42,139 nucleotides of DNA from CAYNYM01 sp049366815 (GTDB lineage Bacteria; Desulfobacterota; DSM-4660; Desulfatiglandales; HGW-15). Shown one piece after another: positions 30,811 through 38,732 of this stretch (positions are counted from its first letter, which is position 1; the number at the start of each line of letters is the position of its first letter). Position numbers and translations under genes: made by a program. Under the pieces are notes generated by a model. That model searched no databases. It was not told where the DNA came from and worked only from the letters and a program-made list of their open reading frames with translations. The stretch is taken from contig JBMNCO010000191.1 in assembly GCA_049366815.1 (NCBI GenBank), positions 1 through 42,139 of the forward strand, written 5' to 3'.

Positions 30811-30956
30811 GGAGAATCGAGAATTCGCTCACTGGAAAAAGAAAATCACAAATGATCGACAGTGAATGTGATCCTGCATTTTTCTCCATGATCACTGGAT
30901 AAAAATACATCCTTTTTATAGAAAATAAGTATTTTGATGTTTTAAGGAATGAGATA

Positions 30957-31307
30957 ATGATGACCCTGGAAGACATTAAAAATGACAAGTTGCTGGTCAA
31001 TGAAATCGATTGGGATATGACGCCAGAGGAGTCGGTCACGTTGTATCTCGAATGGGGAAATAACTGGAGCCACGGGCGGATGGTGAGGTCCAAAAACGAT
31101 GTGTCCTATTACTTCGTTTTAAATACCTGGGGGGACAGGCCAAAGATTTATCTCATTAAAAGAAATTCCGAAGAGGCAGTGGAATTAGCCTGTTTAGATC
31201 TGCCCGAAGGACTCAAGGATGTGTTTGCGAAGAGTGGAAATTATAAAAAGGGAGTCTATGGCCTGAATCGTGAAATGAGGGAATGGCTCCAGAGGGAATT
31301 GGAATGA
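30957..31307 (+). CDS. Small protein resembling the DVU0772 family
   Basis: This 116-residue acidic, soluble protein starts MMTLEDIKNDKLLVNEIDWDMTPEESVTLYLEWG. That opening, with IDWDMTPEE and LYLEWGNNW, resembles a family named after Desulfovibrio vulgaris DVU0772. The resemblance is from memory and unchecked. The family has no assigned function and is found mainly in sulfate-reducing lineages. No catalytic motif or membrane segment is visible. AAGGA lies about seven bases before the first ATG; an in-frame ATG follows directly. It stands at the edge of the AT-rich, transposase-bearing region. Confidence 0.65.
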   Translation: MMTLEDIKNDKLLVNEIDWDMTPEESVTLYLEWGNNWSHGRMVRSKNDVSYYFVLNTWGDRPKIYLIKRNSEEAVELACLDLPEGLKDVFAKSGNYKKGVYGLNREMREWLQRELE

Positions 31308-32070
31308 TGGGATCATTTCCGGCACCATCATGTCGCTCATCGACGATCCAGAGGCAATCAAAAAGATTCAAACGGGTCCTCATCATCATGATACGTGTTT
31401 GTCGAGATTCGTTAATGAGAGGCCGAGGTTTGCCCCCCTTCTTTTCCATTGGACTTGACATTTTCTTAGAATTTCAAGTCCCTTTCAAGCTATCCATTTC
31501 AGTTCATTTCCATTCGGTGTCTCCCTCTGATAGTCGGCAACAATCCAGAAAATGGCCACAATACCCTAAGATATATAAAATTCTCGAGATTTTCTGATCG
31601 ATGTATTTCCAGCAAGTTGGGGGAAACGTCATTGGATTCTTTTCTATTAAAACACCAGGAAATAATGATTTTGCTTGACTTCTTATGATTCTTTTAATAT
31701 ACAAGTATCAAATAAACGTTCGTTTAGCGGGTACCCCATTCTGCATCCCCTGCAACTTGAAAAGGTAAGAAACATCTCCTGCGTATAAATAGGCATTTAT
31801 TAATGATTTAACTGAGTGCCTGAACATTCCACTGCCCAATGATGTAGATACTAGCTATAATGCCACCCTACATATGCTGTCGCTATCTGTTGTCTTTACC
31901 GACGTACTAAAAAAGGCACCATGAAGATAGTCGAGCAGGGTCACATTCAAATCCAATATGAGTTTCGCGAAGGCGGAACCAGAATCCTCACTTACCGAAC
32001 CGTAAAAAAAAAACCTTTCAGGCCCCACATTCAAGCACCTATCAGCAAAATGAAGAGTACAAAGCCATAA
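31308..32070. other. AT-richer decayed region before the IS66 remnant
   Basis: About 760 bases with no convincing gene, visibly richer in A and T than the rest of the window, especially 31590-31860. A short frame at 31921-32070 (49 aa, beginning MKIVEQGHIQIQYEF) has AAAGG close to its ATG but no recognisable family. Another run near 31330 reads SGTIMSLIDDPEAIKKI in one frame and may be a gene fragment. The stretch is best seen as insertion-scarred DNA next to the transposase remnant. Confidence 0.4.
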
Positions 32071-32670
32071 TGCCATTGCAAGAAGTCCGAGAATTTTGAA
32101 TTGATCGTGGCAAACTGCATGGCCCTTGCCCGCCGGCAATTTGTTGAGATCATCAACAGCTTCCCGGACGAGTGCGCCTATATGATCAAGCGCCTTGGCA
32201 AAGTGTACTATCATGAGGCCATGGCCAGGGAGCAAAAGATGGCCGATGAGGAGCGACTTGCATGGCATAAACGACTAAGCACCCCGATTATGGATGAGCT
32301 TGAGTTGTGGTGCGAAAAGCAAATCGACGAAAAGATCGTCGAGCCCAACTCGGGGCTTGGAAAGGCCATCAAATACATGCAAAAACGATGGGACAAACTG
32401 ACCCGTTTTCTGAATATCCCCGGGGCGCCACTGGACAACAATATCTGCGAAAGGGCTTTGAAGTATGCGATCTGCAACCGGAAAAACGCGCTGTTTTATA
32501 AGACGCAACGGGGGGCCTATGTGGGGGATCTGTTCATGAGCCTGATTCACACCTGCCAACTGGAAGGAATCAATCCCTTGAAGTATCTCGCCTGGCTGCT
32601 TAAAAACGTCAAGCAGTTGGAAAAATCGCCCGAGGGCTTCATGCCCTGGAATTACGATCCTCAGCCTTAA
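32071..32670 (+). pseudogene. IS66-family transposase, C-terminal remnant
   Basis: The open frame encodes about 190 residues matching the end of IS66 TnpC transposases. It begins within SENFELIVANCMALARRQFVE and contains EPNSGLGKAIKYMQKRW and the highly typical GAPLDNNICERALK, with the last catalytic glutamate. It goes on to RKNALFYKT, GAYVGDLFMSLIHTC and the MPWNY end. A full TnpC has around 450-530 residues. The N-terminal helix-turn-helix, zinc-binding part and first two catalytic aspartates are missing, and a stop codon (32068-32070) closes the frame upstream. No TnpA or TnpB companion genes are present. It cannot transpose itself and marks an old insertion between the DVU0772-like gene and the TRAP cluster. 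Confidence 0.88.
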
Positions 32671-32693
32671 CCTTCTTCACACCGGCGGGTGCC

Positions 32694-32723
32694 GTCCGCT
32701 CCCGTCGGACCTTCATTTTTTTT
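32694..32723 (+). terminator. Intrinsic terminator after the transposase remnant
   Basis: GTCCG (32694-32698) and CGGAC (32706-32710) form a GC-rich hairpin, followed within five bases by an eight-T run (32716-32723). It is nested inside a wider inverted repeat, CCGGCGG (32682-32688) and CCGCCGG (32737-32743), which may be part of the IS66 end. Confidence 0.6.
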
Positions 32724-33059
32724 CACCTACGCACGTCCGCCGGAAGCACACGGACATTGATGAGAAATATCACGTTTTGAATAGTAAGATCATGTAGCAG
32801 ATTGAAAATACTGGGGTGCTGGTACCTACACGATCAATGCAATATCAAGATCTGTGTTCTTGAACTTCGTTTTCCAGAAGGAAAGAACCCTTGAATCGCG
32901 TTCGAGGTGTGTTGAAACCGTTGACTTGTAGGTCTCAGATCCGAGATGAAACAACAAGTTCGACTTTCCAAACAGAAGACTGATGACAGGGGCCAGAGAC
33001 TTTCTCTTCGTTGTTATGCCGTCAGATCGTTGACAGGAACTGACGGCAACTTTTATCAC
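32724..33059. other. Gap between IS66 remnant and the TRAP cluster
   Basis: About 335 bases downstream of the last TRAP gene (dctM, minus strand). I see no supported gene. A 77-codon minus-strand frame (32826-33059) ends in FKNTDLDIALIV but has no ribosome binding site or known family. Confidence 0.4.
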
Positions 33060-34367
33060 CTAGTAGGTGGCGACGCTGGGGAGGAAAGTCGCAATCTGGG
33101 GAAAGATCATCAGTATGATGACCGCAGCGATCAGTGCGGCAAGAAAGGGGAGGATCCCCTTGAAGATCGTTTCCAAGGGAACTTCCGCGCCCGCCACCCC
33201 CTTAATGACATAGACGTTGACCCCTACCGGTGGTGTAATCGTTCCCATCTCAACAATCAGCACGATGATGATGCCGAACCAGTACACATCAAAGCCGAGT
33301 GCCCTGACCATGGGCAGCATGATGGGCACCGTGAGCACGATCAGTCCGAAACCGTCCATGAAGCAACCGCCCAAAAGGTGAAGCAGAACGATGACGCCCA
33401 TGATAAGCATGGGGTGGAGATCGAGCTGTCCGACCCAATCAGAGAGGATAAAGGGGATCTTGGTGACCGCGATAAAGTGACCGAAAATCATGGCCCCCGC
33501 CACGATAAACATGACCATGCAGGTAATCAACAGGGTGTCCTTCCCTGCTGTGATAAAGCCTTTCCATGTCAGTTTCCGCCTTAAAACGCCAAGCAGGAGG
33601 ACTCCGGCGGCACCGGCTCCGCCCGCCTGGGTGGGGCTGAACCATCCGATGAAGAGGCCGCCCAAGACCAGAAAAAAGAGGATCAGGACCTCAGCCACCG
33701 CGGAAATGGCGGTCAGTTTTTCCTTCAGGGAAGTCGCGGATCCGGCAGGTCCCAGTTCCGGTTTTCTGGCACACAGAATCTGAACGGTGATGACGAAAAG
33801 GGCGGCCAGAAGAAGACCGGGGAAGACACCCGCAATGAACAGTTTGCCGATCGATTCTTCGGCCATGATTCCGAAGACAATCAGCAGGGCGCTTGGCGGA
33901 ATGAGGATGCCGAGGCTCCCGGCCGCTGCGACGCTTCCCGTGGCCAGTGAGTCGTCATAATGATATCGTTTCATATGTGGAAGAGACACGGCGCCCATGG
34001 CCGCCGCCGTGGCATTGGTGGAGCCGCAGATCGCGGCAAAGCCGGCGCAGGCCATGATCGCGGCAATGGCCAGCCCGCCCCGCATCTTACCGAATATGGC
34101 GTGACTTGCGTCGAAGAGCCTGGTGCTCATCCCGATTTCGAAGGCCATGCATCCCATGAAGACGAACATCGGGATAACGGTCAGGTTATAAGAGTAAAAA
34201 CTTTCAAAGATGTCAATGGCAAGCATTTCAAAGCCAGCTTCGAAACTGACCAGATATCCGAATCCGAGGAACCCGACAAATGCCATGGCAAATGCAACGG
34301 GAAATTCTATCGTAAAGATCAGGATAAGAAGAACGATGCCTAAGATGCCTACGGTGACGGGGCTCAT
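33060..34367 (-). CDS. dctM: TRAP transporter large permease, DctM type
   Basis: This 435-residue inner-membrane protein is the ion-coupled transport channel of a TRAP system, taking up organic anions with sodium or protons. It is hydrophobic throughout, consistent with about 12 membrane segments. It shows family motifs such as IPMFVFMGCMAFEIG, GSTNATAAAMGAVSLPHMKRYHYDDSLATG, AAGSLGILIPPSALLIVFG and EMGTITPPVGVNVYVIKG. The start ATG 34367 directly abuts the DctQ stop (TAAATG). It is the last gene of the minus-strand cluster XRE-cupin, AcnX large, AcnX small, DctP, DctQ, DctM. Confidence 0.94.
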   Translation of the reverse strand: MSPVTVGILGIVLLILIFTIEFPVAFAMAFVGFLGFGYLVSFEAGFEMLAIDIFESFYSYNLTVIPMFVFMGCMAFEIGMSTRLFDASHAIFGKMRGGLAIAAIMACAGFAAICGSTNATAAAMGAVSLPHMKRYHYDDSLATGSVAAAGSLGILIPPSALLIVFGIMAEESIGKLFIAGVFPGLLLAALFVITVQILCARKPELGPAGSATSLKEKLTAISAVAEVLILFFLVLGGLFIGWFSPTQAGGAGAAGVLLLGVLRRKLTWKGFITAGKDTLLITCMVMFIVAGAMIFGHFIAVTKIPFILSDWVGQLDLHPMLIMGVIVLLHLLGGCFMDGFGLIVLTVPIMLPMVRALGFDVYWFGIIIVLIVEMGTITPPVGVNVYVIKGVAGAEVPLETIFKGILPFLAALIAAVIILMIFPQIATFLPSVATY

Positions 34368-34853
34368 TTATTCGTCAGATCCTTTCCATATACGGTAAAG
34401 CTGAATCGGAACGGCCAGGAGCATGGGGACGAATGCCAGGGCCAGGGCATAGCCGAAGGGAAACAGGATGATCTTTACCGTCAATGATCTTTCCCCATAA
34501 ACCTGAAGGCCGTGGGCGTAAAGAAAAAGACGCCATACGATGAACACAAAAAAGACAAAGCAGAGCCCTGAACTCACGCAGCGCAGGCCCTTGCGGAGCC
34601 CATGAGGGAGGCGCATCATCACGAAGTCCACCTTGATGTGCCTCCCCATGATAAAGGTCTGAGTCATGGAGAACCCGATGAGGAGCAGTGCGAGGAGAGA
34701 AGTCAGGTCCATCGCGCCCGGAACGGGCCGCGAGAAGACCTTGGCCCCGATAATATCCGCAGTGACGAGGCCCAGCATGGCAGTGAGGGCAACCAGCGCA
34801 AATCCATTGAACCACCGACTCAATTGTTTCGTAAATTTTTCAAGTCTATTCAT
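34368..34853 (-). CDS. dctQ: TRAP transporter small permease, DctQ type
   Basis: The small membrane subunit of the TRAP transporter, 161 residues with four hydrophobic segments (around residues 14-34, 45-66, 86-106 and 128-150). Family-like features are VTADIIGAKVFSRPVPGAMDLTSLLALLLIGFSMTQTFIMGRHIKVDFV and the C-terminal VPMLLAVPIQLYRIW. It pairs with DctM to form the membrane domain that receives substrate from DctP. It begins 75 bases after dctP and abuts dctM without a gap, indicating coupled translation. The ribosome binding site is poor. Confidence 0.9.
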   Translation of the reverse strand: MNRLEKFTKQLSRWFNGFALVALTAMLGLVTADIIGAKVFSRPVPGAMDLTSLLALLLIGFSMTQTFIMGRHIKVDFVMMRLPHGLRKGLRCVSSGLCFVFFVFIVWRLFLYAHGLQVYGERSLTVKIILFPFGYALALAFVPMLLAVPIQLYRIWKGSDE

Positions 34854-34928
34854 CTTTCTGCCGGCATCTCATTGGGAGGGGCCTCGAAAAGGCCCACTCC
34901 CGAAAAATGGGGTCATGAAATCTGGAAT

Positions 34929-36026
34929 CTATTTCTTGAGAAGAGTCTTTTCAACCCACTGCACGGAGACCTCGATGGGCGGCTTCCGGGCCGTCCAGTA
35001 TTCGATGCGGTCGTTGAAGTAGTCCAGTATTTCCTTGGCGGGGAGACCCATGGCCGTCTTGTCCTTGATATACTGTTCGATGACCGGTGCGACCGCGGCC
35101 TCCCATTCGGGTCGTTGATCCTTGGAGATCTCGATCAATTCCCGTCCCGGGAGACTCTGGAAAAATTCTATCCCCGCCTTGTCATAATAATTCCATACAT
35201 ACCCGTGATAGTCGGGAAAGTCCGCGCTCACCTCGGTGAAGACTTTTTGAATGTCCGCCGGGAGAGAGTCCCATCTTTTTTTATTCATGGCCACATACTG
35301 GCAGCTCGACGTGGAAATGGGAGGAACGGTAACGTATTTGACCACCTCTGCGTGCTTCCATCCCTTGAGGGTCTCCGGCACGGCAAAATTGCCCTCTACA
35401 ACCCCTTTGGACAGAGCCGCGTAGGCCTCACCCATGTGCATGGCCCGCGGCGTTGCGCCGAAGGCCTTGATCGTTGAGGTCGCGCCGCCGCTCGCCCTTA
35501 CGACCATCCCTTTGAGATCCTCCAGCTTTCGAACGGGAACTGTGCGAGTTCCGAGCACATTCCGGCCGGGACCGTGAAGATAAAGGACATGGACCTCACT
35601 GTATTCCGCGAGATCAAATTTCTTGAAGAGGTCATTGTACACCATGGCCGTCACCCAACCGCTGTCAATCTCCGAGGGCATTTCAAAAATTTCGCTCACC
35701 GGAAATCGCCCGGCGGTATACAGGGGACAGCTCATTCCAATGTCTGAAAGCCCCTTGATGACGCCGTCAAAGTTTTTGGTCGCCGGGGTCAGGGTGCTGC
35801 CCGGATAAAGGGTGATCTCCACCCTGCCGTTGGTGCGTTTAGCGATCTCATCACAGAACAGCTGATTGACCGCAGCCTGAAGGTGCCCACCGGGCATGAT
35901 ACCACTGAAATTCATCTTAATGGTTTTTTCCGATGCCGCCGCACTGATCGAGGTGAGTGACGCCGTTATCCCAAACACCAATAAAGACACAACGCATGCC
36001 AAGACAAAAAGCTTCTTTCCCTTCAT
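34929..36026 (-). CDS. dctP: TRAP transporter substrate-binding protein, DctP type
   Basis: This is the periplasmic receptor of the TRAP system, 365 residues. It has a clear signal peptide (KKLFVLACVVSLLVFGITASLTSISAAAS, cleavage near residue 31). Family features are the conserved arginine in LKGMVVRASGG, which in TRAP receptors usually salt-bridges a substrate carboxylate, followed by the helix region GEAYAALSKGVVEGNFAVPETLKGWKHAEVVKYVT. The ligand is therefore probably a carboxylate; its identity is unknown. The AcnX enzyme upstream suggests the ligand is that enzyme's substrate or a precursor. ATG 36026 has AAGGAGG about seven bases upstream. It starts 70 bases after the AcnX small subunit gene. 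Confidence 0.94.
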   Translation of the reverse strand: MKGKKLFVLACVVSLLVFGITASLTSISAAASEKTIKMNFSGIMPGGHLQAAVNQLFCDEIAKRTNGRVEITLYPGSTLTPATKNFDGVIKGLSDIGMSCPLYTAGRFPVSEIFEMPSEIDSGWVTAMVYNDLFKKFDLAEYSEVHVLYLHGPGRNVLGTRTVPVRKLEDLKGMVVRASGGATSTIKAFGATPRAMHMGEAYAALSKGVVEGNFAVPETLKGWKHAEVVKYVTVPPISTSSCQYVAMNKKRWDSLPADIQKVFTEVSADFPDYHGYVWNYYDKAGIEFFQSLPGRELIEISKDQRPEWEAAVAPVIEQYIKDKTAMGLPAKEILDYFNDRIEYWTARKPPIEVSVQWVEKTLLKK

Positions 36027-36096
36027 TGAAATCCTCCTTGGTTCTCTGATTGTGGTTGATCAAAAATCCCCTTCAATGGGCCATTCCAGAAACTGT

Positions 36097-36513
36097 CTAT
36101 TCCTTCTTCCTTTTCTCGATTTCTACGATCCCGTTATCTGCGTCGACCTTTACAAAATCGCCGTTTTCGATGCATTCAAGGGGGTCTTTTTCAAGCTCAT
36201 GAACCATGGGGGTGCCTGTAATGATGGCGCTGACCGCCACTACGCCCTCTGCAGTCGTATTAATGATCGCTTTGGGGGCATTGCCCCTTTTGAATGCCGC
36301 ATAGTACTGCCAGGAGCCGGTGGTTGAGCCCTTACCCGTGGGGAAGACCAGGATCTTGCCCGCCACGATCTGCCCCTCCAGGTCATGGCCGGGTTCTCTG
36401 ATCCTGCCTGTATCCGGGTCCATACCTCCCGTAAAAGAGATGGCCATATGCGACACCATCGCTTCGCCTTCCGCTACCCCCCTGGTTACGGGTCTTGCCT
36501 TGAGCTTAATCAT
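36097..36513 (-). CDS. Aconitase X small subunit (swivelling domain, DUF126)
   Basis: The 138-residue protein is the swivelling domain of aconitase X, which closes over the Fe-S active site in the large subunit. Characteristic are ISFTGGMDPDTGRIREPGHDLEGQIVAGKILVFPTGKGSTTGS, NAPKAIINTTAEGVVAVSAIITGTPMV and a final EIEKRKKE. AcnX enzymes dehydrate hydroxy-acids. Known activities are mevalonate 5-phosphate dehydration in archaea and cis-3-hydroxy-L-proline dehydration in bacteria. ATG 36513 overlaps the large-subunit stop as ATGA and is preceded by GGAAGG. The two subunits are thus separate genes (the two-chain form), translated together. Confidence 0.88.
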   Translation of the reverse strand: MIKLKARPVTRGVAEGEAMVSHMAISFTGGMDPDTGRIREPGHDLEGQIVAGKILVFPTGKGSTTGSWQYYAAFKRGNAPKAIINTTAEGVVAVSAIITGTPMVHELEKDPLECIENGDFVKVDADNGIVEIEKRKKE

Positions 36514-37766
36514 TTCCTTCCCTCCCACCTTCCGGATATGGCTGACCGGACACAATCCTGAGTGGAACCAAACCAGGTGTCCATACCGAAGAGATTATGC
36601 GCATAGTAGCTTCCCCTGGCGGAGTTGATTGCGAGCACCCGAACGCCTTGCTCTTTGAGATAGAGATGAGGACCGTCGGCCGCGCCCATGTCGCAGACCA
36701 GCCTGGCACCGGAGGCCTGAATCCTGTCAAGGAGACCCATCCGCTCGCACAGGGTCTTGACCCACCTGGATGTGCATATCCAGAGCATTGTACCGGGATG
36801 GAGTTTTTTCCCATCGAGCAGGGCCGTGATCTCCTGGACCTCCTGGATGCTGCACTGGGGACAGCCGAATATGACCAGGTCCACCTTTTCTTCTGAACTG
36901 CTTGAAATCTCCAGGAAGGCCTTGTCCACGTCTTCCTGTGTCGGGACAATATCCGGTGAAGCGGGTGGAGGGCCGCCGAACGCGGCCTCAAGGGTAGTGG
37001 CCTCCGGCGTAATGCCTACCAGATGGACCAGGCCGGTGGCACCGGTCACCGTGAGGGTGTAGAGCAGTCCTTTTATCCCTTCGATGTGCATGTCCTGGGG
37101 CAGATTCACGAAGGCCGGAATCCTCATTCCGACCTTTTTGCCCAGGTACCAGCCCAAGGCCTTATAATCCGCCGGCCCGTAGGTATCGAGGGGCAACTGC
37201 TCGACGTCGATAAGCATGTCGGCCTTTCTGTTCTTGGAAAGGTGCAGGCCCCATTCGGGAATGACCCCGGTGATCCCGGCGGCAATGGCCACGTGGTCTC
37301 CGTCCCTGTTCGATCTCGCGCCGATGACTGAATTGGCAAACACCTGGCTCCCTGAAGAGGCCCAGGCGATGTGGTCCCCGAACCTCGGCACATTGCCTAC
37401 CAGATAGTGGTGGCACGAATAGGTCAGGGTCACCCCGAGGGCCTTCAGTGCCTCGTGGATTCTCTTTTGCCGGACCTGATAGACCATGGGAATACGAAGT
37501 TCCTCGGCCTTTTCAAAGTCAAACATCTCGGGGTTTTTGGTCGTGTAAACGCGGACCCTGACCCCATCACGACCCAGGTCCTCAAGCCACTCAATGCCTT
37601 CATCCATGAGCACCGGAAAATTGCCTGCGATATGTACGCTGGTCACCGGTATCATGCGTTGGGCATTGTAGCAGTCTCCGTAGGCAACAAGGATCTCCAT
37701 GGCCTTTCGGGCGCCGGCACCCTCTTTGCCCTCCAACATCTGCTCCTGTTGTTCGTTGAGTTTCAT
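36510..37766 (-). CDS. Aconitase X large catalytic subunit (DUF521)
   Basis: This 418-residue subunit should hold the Fe-S cluster and active site of an AcnX dehydratase. Recognisable family features: TSVHIAGNFPV with H45, SCHHYLVGN (the family often has C-TPYL-GN), GARSNRDGD, FGCPQCS, and AINSARGSYYAHNLFG near the end. Cysteines in SCHHY, GCPQC and LVCDMGAADG are candidates for cluster ligands. The last replaces the usual DTC segment, so this member departs from the consensus. The start at ATG 37766 follows GGGAGG closely; in-frame starts further up (37778, 37799) are possible. Bacterial two-chain AcnX enzymes include cis-3-hydroxy-L-proline dehydratases, but no proline-pathway reductase or cyclodeaminase is nearby, so the substrate stays open. 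Confidence 0.87.
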   Translation of the reverse strand: MKLNEQQEQMLEGKEGAGARKAMEILVAYGDCYNAQRMIPVTSVHIAGNFPVLMDEGIEWLEDLGRDGVRVRVYTTKNPEMFDFEKAEELRIPMVYQVRQKRIHEALKALGVTLTYSCHHYLVGNVPRFGDHIAWASSGSQVFANSVIGARSNRDGDHVAIAAGITGVIPEWGLHLSKNRKADMLIDVEQLPLDTYGPADYKALGWYLGKKVGMRIPAFVNLPQDMHIEGIKGLLYTLTVTGATGLVHLVGITPEATTLEAAFGGPPPASPDIVPTQEDVDKAFLEISSSSEEKVDLVIFGCPQCSIQEVQEITALLDGKKLHPGTMLWICTSRWVKTLCERMGLLDRIQASGARLVCDMGAADGPHLYLKEQGVRVLAINSARGSYYAHNLFGMDTWFGSTQDCVRSAISGRWEGRK

Positions 37767-37962
37767 AGGCCCTCCCATATGATTATCCAAAGGGATCATC
37801 CATTTGCCTTCAAGCAGGGTTCTTCAGGATTCGTATGAGTTCAGGTGTTTAATAATGCTCAATGATTTCTTCCTTGAACCCTTACTCATGGAGTGGGTTT
37901 CAAGGGGCTAAGGTGCACCGGAAATTCAGGCCGGTTACGGATATGGCACAGGGGTGTATCCC

Positions 37963-38481
37963 CTATTTCTTAAAATAAATTGAAAGGAATTCATGAGGAT
38001 TGAGCGCGGTCACCGAGTGCTCAACGTTTGAATCAAAGTAGATCAGATCCCCTTCTTTAAATTCAAATTCTTCGGTCCCGTATTTGAAAAGGACCTCTCC
38101 CTTAACATGATAAGTCAGTTCATAGCCGTTGTGTGAATGGGTGCTGACGAAATCACCGGGCTGGGACCTCCCCAAGGTGACTGAAATTTTTGGTCCGATG
38201 ACGCCTCTGGGGATCAAAAGTTCCAGGCTCAACCTGCCGGACTCCACCTTTGGTGCCGTTCCGGCTTTCACGATGGTGATTTTCGCATCTTCATCAAAAA
38301 AACTTGCAATCGGTTCCCCGAGGTGGTGAGCGATTTCAGAGAGCAGGGCGACCGAAGGGCTGACCTTGTCTGTTTCAACCCTGTAGACGGTCAGATAACT
38401 GACCCCCACCCGCCGGGCGAATTCCTTCATGTTAAGCCCGAGTTTCTTCCGTGCATGGCGTATCTTGTTGCCCACTTTCAT
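37963..38481 (-). CDS. XRE-family regulator with C-terminal cupin
   Basis: This 172-residue transcription factor has an N-terminal helix-turn-helix (about residues 4-60: GNKIRHARKKLGLNMKEFARRVGVSYLTVYRVETDK) and a C-terminal cupin (about 95-170: GDFVSTHSHNGYELTYHVKGEVLF, EFKEGDLIYFDSNVEHSV). XRE-cupin proteins usually control nearby catabolic genes in response to a small ligand bound in the cupin barrel. It lies immediately upstream of the AcnX and TRAP genes on the same strand with a 196-bp gap, so it is probably their regulator. ATG 38481 is chosen; TTG 38487 is also in frame. There is no clear ribosome binding site. A short dyad TATC-N6-GATA (near 38491-38504) lies just before the start and might be an autoregulatory site. 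Confidence 0.88.
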   Translation of the reverse strand: MKVGNKIRHARKKLGLNMKEFARRVGVSYLTVYRVETDKVSPSVALLSEIAHHLGEPIASFFDEDAKITIVKAGTAPKVESGRLSLELLIPRGVIGPKISVTLGRSQPGDFVSTHSHNGYELTYHVKGEVLFKYGTEEFEFKEGDLIYFDSNVEHSVTALNPHEFLSIYFKK

Positions 38482-38732
38482 ATGCAAAAAATATCATATT
38501 GGATACGAAAAGCAAGAAGAAAACATCAAAAAAGATACACTTTACATTTCCCTTTAAAAATTCCCGGGGAAATGGGATCGTCAATTCGATTTCTCCATGA
38601 ATTTGATCTGGGGTATTGCAGGGACAAAGCCAACTTGGTACAAATGAGGACATTAACCAGAAGGAGCGGTGAATGCCCCTCCTGAATCCAGAGTGCCCGC
38701 TTCGTCTCCTTTGACATCGGAGTCAAGACCCC

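Noticed and set aside
31283..31597. 104-codon plus-strand frame overlapping the end of the DVU0772-like gene
   Set aside because: Composition typical of a chance frame, no ribosome binding site, and the second half lies in AT-rich intergenic DNA.
32826..33059. 77-codon minus-strand frame next to dctM
   Set aside because: No ribosome binding site or recognisable motif; probably random or remnant.
5760..37850. GTATGAGTTCAGG-Y-GTTT occurs at 5760-5777 and 37833-37850
   Set aside because: One 18-base match with a single mismatch is about what chance gives in 42 kb, and the flanks do not match.
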